DNA of 64,000 bases. Origin: Nonomuraea turcica (GTDB taxonomy: Bacteria; Actinomycetota; Actinomycetes; Streptosporangiales; Streptosporangiaceae). Within the stretch, counting starts at the first letter, position 1, and the number at the start of each line of letters is the position of its first letter. The position numbers and the translations under genes were made by a program. The DNA is taken from NCBI RefSeq assembly GCF_030718205.1, contig NZ_JAUZQF010000022.1, forward strand, positions 124,001 through 188,000. Direction: 5' to 3'. The notes beneath the pieces were generated by a model. The model ran no database searches. It had not been told where the DNA came from and saw only the letters and a list, made by a program, of their open reading frames with translations. Positions 62,063 through 64,000 of the stretch are shown here, piece after piece.

Positions 62063-64000
62063 TACAGCGGGCGGTCGCCGGCTCCGAAGCACGTGAACTC
62101 GTACACCCCGGTCTTGGCCGAGGCGTGCGCCAGTGCCGCGTCCGGCGGCTGCCCGGCCGCGACGAGCTCGTGGAACATGCTCATCACCGCCCGCGCCGCC
62201 TCGTCCTGCACCGGCACCATGCCCGCGATCACGCACGACGACCCCTTGGCCAGGAATGTCCCCGGCAGCCCCAGCGGAGCCCCCTCCATCGGCGTTCGTG
62301 ACATGCCCGAATTGCAGGCGGAAAGCACCACGAGCTCCGGCGATCGCGTCACGTTCAGCAGGTCGTACGCCATGAGCGACCCGTCCTCCAGCGTGATCCC
62401 GGACACCAGCGGACTACGGGCGTGGAACACCCCGTGCGCCGCCAGATGCAGCACATCCGCGACCGCCAGCGCGTTCAGCACCGGCTCGGTGCGCCCCGGC
62501 ACCTCGCGCCCGCGCGGATGGCAGGCCAGCACGTGCGCCACCTCGGCCTGCGCGTGGGCCAGCGCCGGTCCGGCCGCCGCGGCCACGGCGGGAGGCCCGG
62601 CCCCGCGAGCGCCTTCCCGTGCCCGCACCCAGGAGGCCGCGCTGGCCGCCACGCTCACGGGGCGCCCGCGCAGGAACGGCAGCGCACCCCACGGAAGCGT
62701 GTGCAGTGCGCCCACCGGCACCACCACCAGCGGCGCGTCGCCCAGGTCGGCCGCCAGAGGCCGGAACACCAGCTGCTCGAGCTCCCCGGCCACGATCTGG
62801 AGATCCTTGTCGCGCCGCAGATCCGGCCGCTCTCGCGCCTCCGACCGCCTGCGGACGGCGTAACGCAGCCGGACGATCGCCTCCTCGACCGCCCGCACGG
62901 CCCCCAGCCGCCGCAGCACCACCCGCTCCCCGGCGATCATGACCGCCAGCAGCGAGTCCCCGTCCACCACGAACTCCACCAGAGTCCGCCGCCCCAGCTC
63001 GGCCCGCACCCGTTCGGGGTCCGCCAGCGCACAGGCATGGGCGGGCGCCGTGACGGCCCGCCATCGCTCGGCCCATTCGAACACGTCGCACGGCCCGCCG
63101 GCGCGTACCGCCAGCCCCAGCCCGAACGCCGCAAGCCGCTCCCCGGCCCTGGCGACGTGCGCCCGCAGCGACGGGTCGGCGAACGTCTCCACCTGCACGC
63201 TCACCTCGACCAGCCCGTCGCGGACGGCCAGGAAGGCTCCGGGGATGTCCTCCTGCAGCGCCGCCTCCATCGCGAGCGCGTGCTGGCGTACGGGGACCGG
63301 GATCTGCGACGCCCGCGCCAGCTGCCTGGCCTGCGGCTCCGACGCGAGCGAGGTCAGCCGGGCGCCCGCGGGCGCCCACCGCTCGCCGCGCCCGGGGAGC
63401 TCGGCGTGCCGGGTGAGGCGGGCCAGCTGCGCGGAGGCCGTCGGATGATCATCGACGGAGAGTGCCGCCTCGGCCGCCACCAGGCGCAATGCCGCCGCAC
63501 CCGCCAGGTGGGCGCCTCCGTCCTCCAGCTCGTCCGCGCCCGCGATCAGCTCGGCGACCAGTGCGGGCGTGACGGGTTCGAGTGCCAGGCGCGAGCGCAG
63601 CACGACCTCCCTGGCCAGTGGCAGCCACGAGGTGCGGCCCTGCGCGGCCAGCTCGCCCGCCGCCTGCTCGGCCACCGCTCGCGCTCGGTGCGGGTCGCCG
63701 ATCAGCAGCTCCACCTGGGCGAGCTTCAGCCGCGCCTCGGCCAGCGCCGCCCGGGCCCCGCAGGTCTCCAGATCGGGCACGGCGAGGTCCAGCATGGCCC
63801 TGGCCTCGCCGGGCAGGTGGGCGGCCAGCAGGGCGCCGGCGAAGTCGGCCCGCATGGTGGCCAGCCGCTCGGGATAGCCGAAGAGGGTGTCCTCGGCCTC
63901 CCGGTAGTGGTGGAACGCCTCGGCGATGTCGCCCCGCCGTACCGCGAGGAACGGCAGGTTGGCGGCGGACAGGCGGGCCAGGTGACGCAGCCCGGCATGC
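62002..64000 (-). CDS. TPR-CHAT protein (caspase-like protease domain), N-terminus beyond the window
   Basis: The frame is open through the right edge, so the gene is partial; at least 666 residues are here. The part nearest the edge is helical repeats of TPR type (NLPFLAVRRGDIAEAFHHYREAEDTLFGYPERLATM, ARLKLAQVELLIGDPHRARAVAEQAAGEL). The C-terminal ~250 residues are a CHAT domain: VVPVGALHTLPWGALPFLRG, VLHLAAHGVFH with the catalytic His (codon 62434-62436), VVLSACNSG with the catalytic Cys (codon 62314-62316), and GLPGTFLAKGSSCVIAGMVPVQDEAA. The His-Cys dyad is intact, so proteolysis is plausible. CHAT proteins elsewhere act as proteases activated by partner proteins or CRISPR effectors. The partner here is unseen. 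Confidence 0.9.
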   Translation of the reverse strand, partial: HAGLRHLARLSAANLPFLAVRRGDIAEAFHHYREAEDTLFGYPERLATMRADFAGALLAAHLPGEARAMLDLAVPDLETCGARAALAEARLKLAQVELLIGDPHRARAVAEQAAGELAAQGRTSWLPLAREVVLRSRLALEPVTPALVAELIAGADELEDGGAHLAGAAALRLVAAEAALSVDDHPTASAQLARLTRHAELPGRGERWAPAGARLTSLASEPQARQLARASQIPVPVRQHALAMEAALQEDIPGAFLAVRDGLVEVSVQVETFADPSLRAHVARAGERLAAFGLGLAVRAGGPCDVFEWAERWRAVTAPAHACALADPERVRAELGRRTLVEFVVDGDSLLAVMIAGERVVLRRLGAVRAVEEAIVRLRYAVRRRSEARERPDLRRDKDLQIVAGELEQLVFRPLAADLGDAPLVVVPVGALHTLPWGALPFLRGRPVSVAASAASWVRAREGARGAGPPAVAAAAGPALAHAQAEVAHVLACHPRGREVPGRTEPVLNALAVADVLHLAAHGVFHARSPLVSGITLEDGSLMAYDLLNVTRSPELVVLSACNSGMSRTPMEGAPLGLPGTFLAKGSSCVIAGMVPVQDEAARAVMSMFHELVAAGQPPDAALAHASAKTGVYEFTCFGAGDRPLYQPVATGLEGSATQLDQEPT

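Overview
This 64 kb window is high-GC, densely coded DNA from an actinomycete chromosome. The evidence is the codon bias, many GTG starts, frequent 1-4 nt start/stop overlaps, probable leaderless promoters, an HrdB-like principal sigma factor with a long Lys/Ala-rich and acidic N-terminus, a B12-dependent ribonucleotide reductase, DUF5998- and DUF7455-type proteins, a spore-associated-protein-A-like secreted protein and a TPR-CHAT protein. A Streptosporangiaceae relative such as Nonomuraea would fit, but that is an inference. I see no rRNA, tRNA, CRISPR array, prophage or insertion sequence.

Layout. 1-11.7 kb: the 3' part of nrdJ, a winged-helix regulator behind an operator-like dyad, a SpoIIE phosphatase, a secreted glycerophosphodiesterase, an MFS pump, a split-barrel flavoprotein, a SnoaL-like protein, an amidohydrolase, a PrsW protease, and a fluoroacetate-dehalogenase-like hydrolase divergent from an HxlR regulator and its flavoprotein partner. 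11.7-15.9 kb: two tiny related peptide genes behind an AhpD-like gene, a SapA-like secreted protein, an MFS protein, a small zinc protein and an AlkZ-like winged-helix protein. 15.9-21.5 kb: a complete peptide/nickel-type ABC importer operon. 21.6-26.7 kb: a membrane-anchored tandem-AAA ATPase, a DhlA-like haloalkane dehalogenase, and an unusual TPR-membrane-split-barrel fusion. 26.9-36.9 kb: an MFS-DoxX pair, an EamA exporter, soluble transhydrogenase, the 5-oxoprolinase genes pxpA-pxpB-pxpC, a thioesterase and a large unknown protein.

37-51.3 kb is a housekeeping stretch: an HhH-GPD repair protein, a PAS-PAS-GAF-SpoIIE phosphatase, the principal sigma factor, YaaA, a DUF7455 protein, and topoisomerase IV parE and parC. 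Between parE and parC lie a beta-carbonic anhydrase, a redoxin, a VOC protein and a six-copy 25-bp tandem repeat. 51.3-64 kb: a TauD-type dioxygenase with a perfect palindrome inside its promoter, a RecQ helicase with a phosphoribosyltransferase-like tail, a PfkB kinase, a GNAT plus ADP-forming acyl-CoA-synthetase-like protein (Pat type), a DUF5998 protein, an alkaline-phosphatase-superfamily enzyme, a rhodanese, and a TPR-CHAT protease homologue cut by the right edge.

Most genes are ordinary actinobacterial chromosome content. The least explained elements are the paired micro-peptides at 11.7-12.1 kb, the TPR-membrane-split-barrel fusion, the tandem-AAA membrane ATPase with a 75-nt internal duplication, several strong operator-like palindromes, and the CHAT protein.
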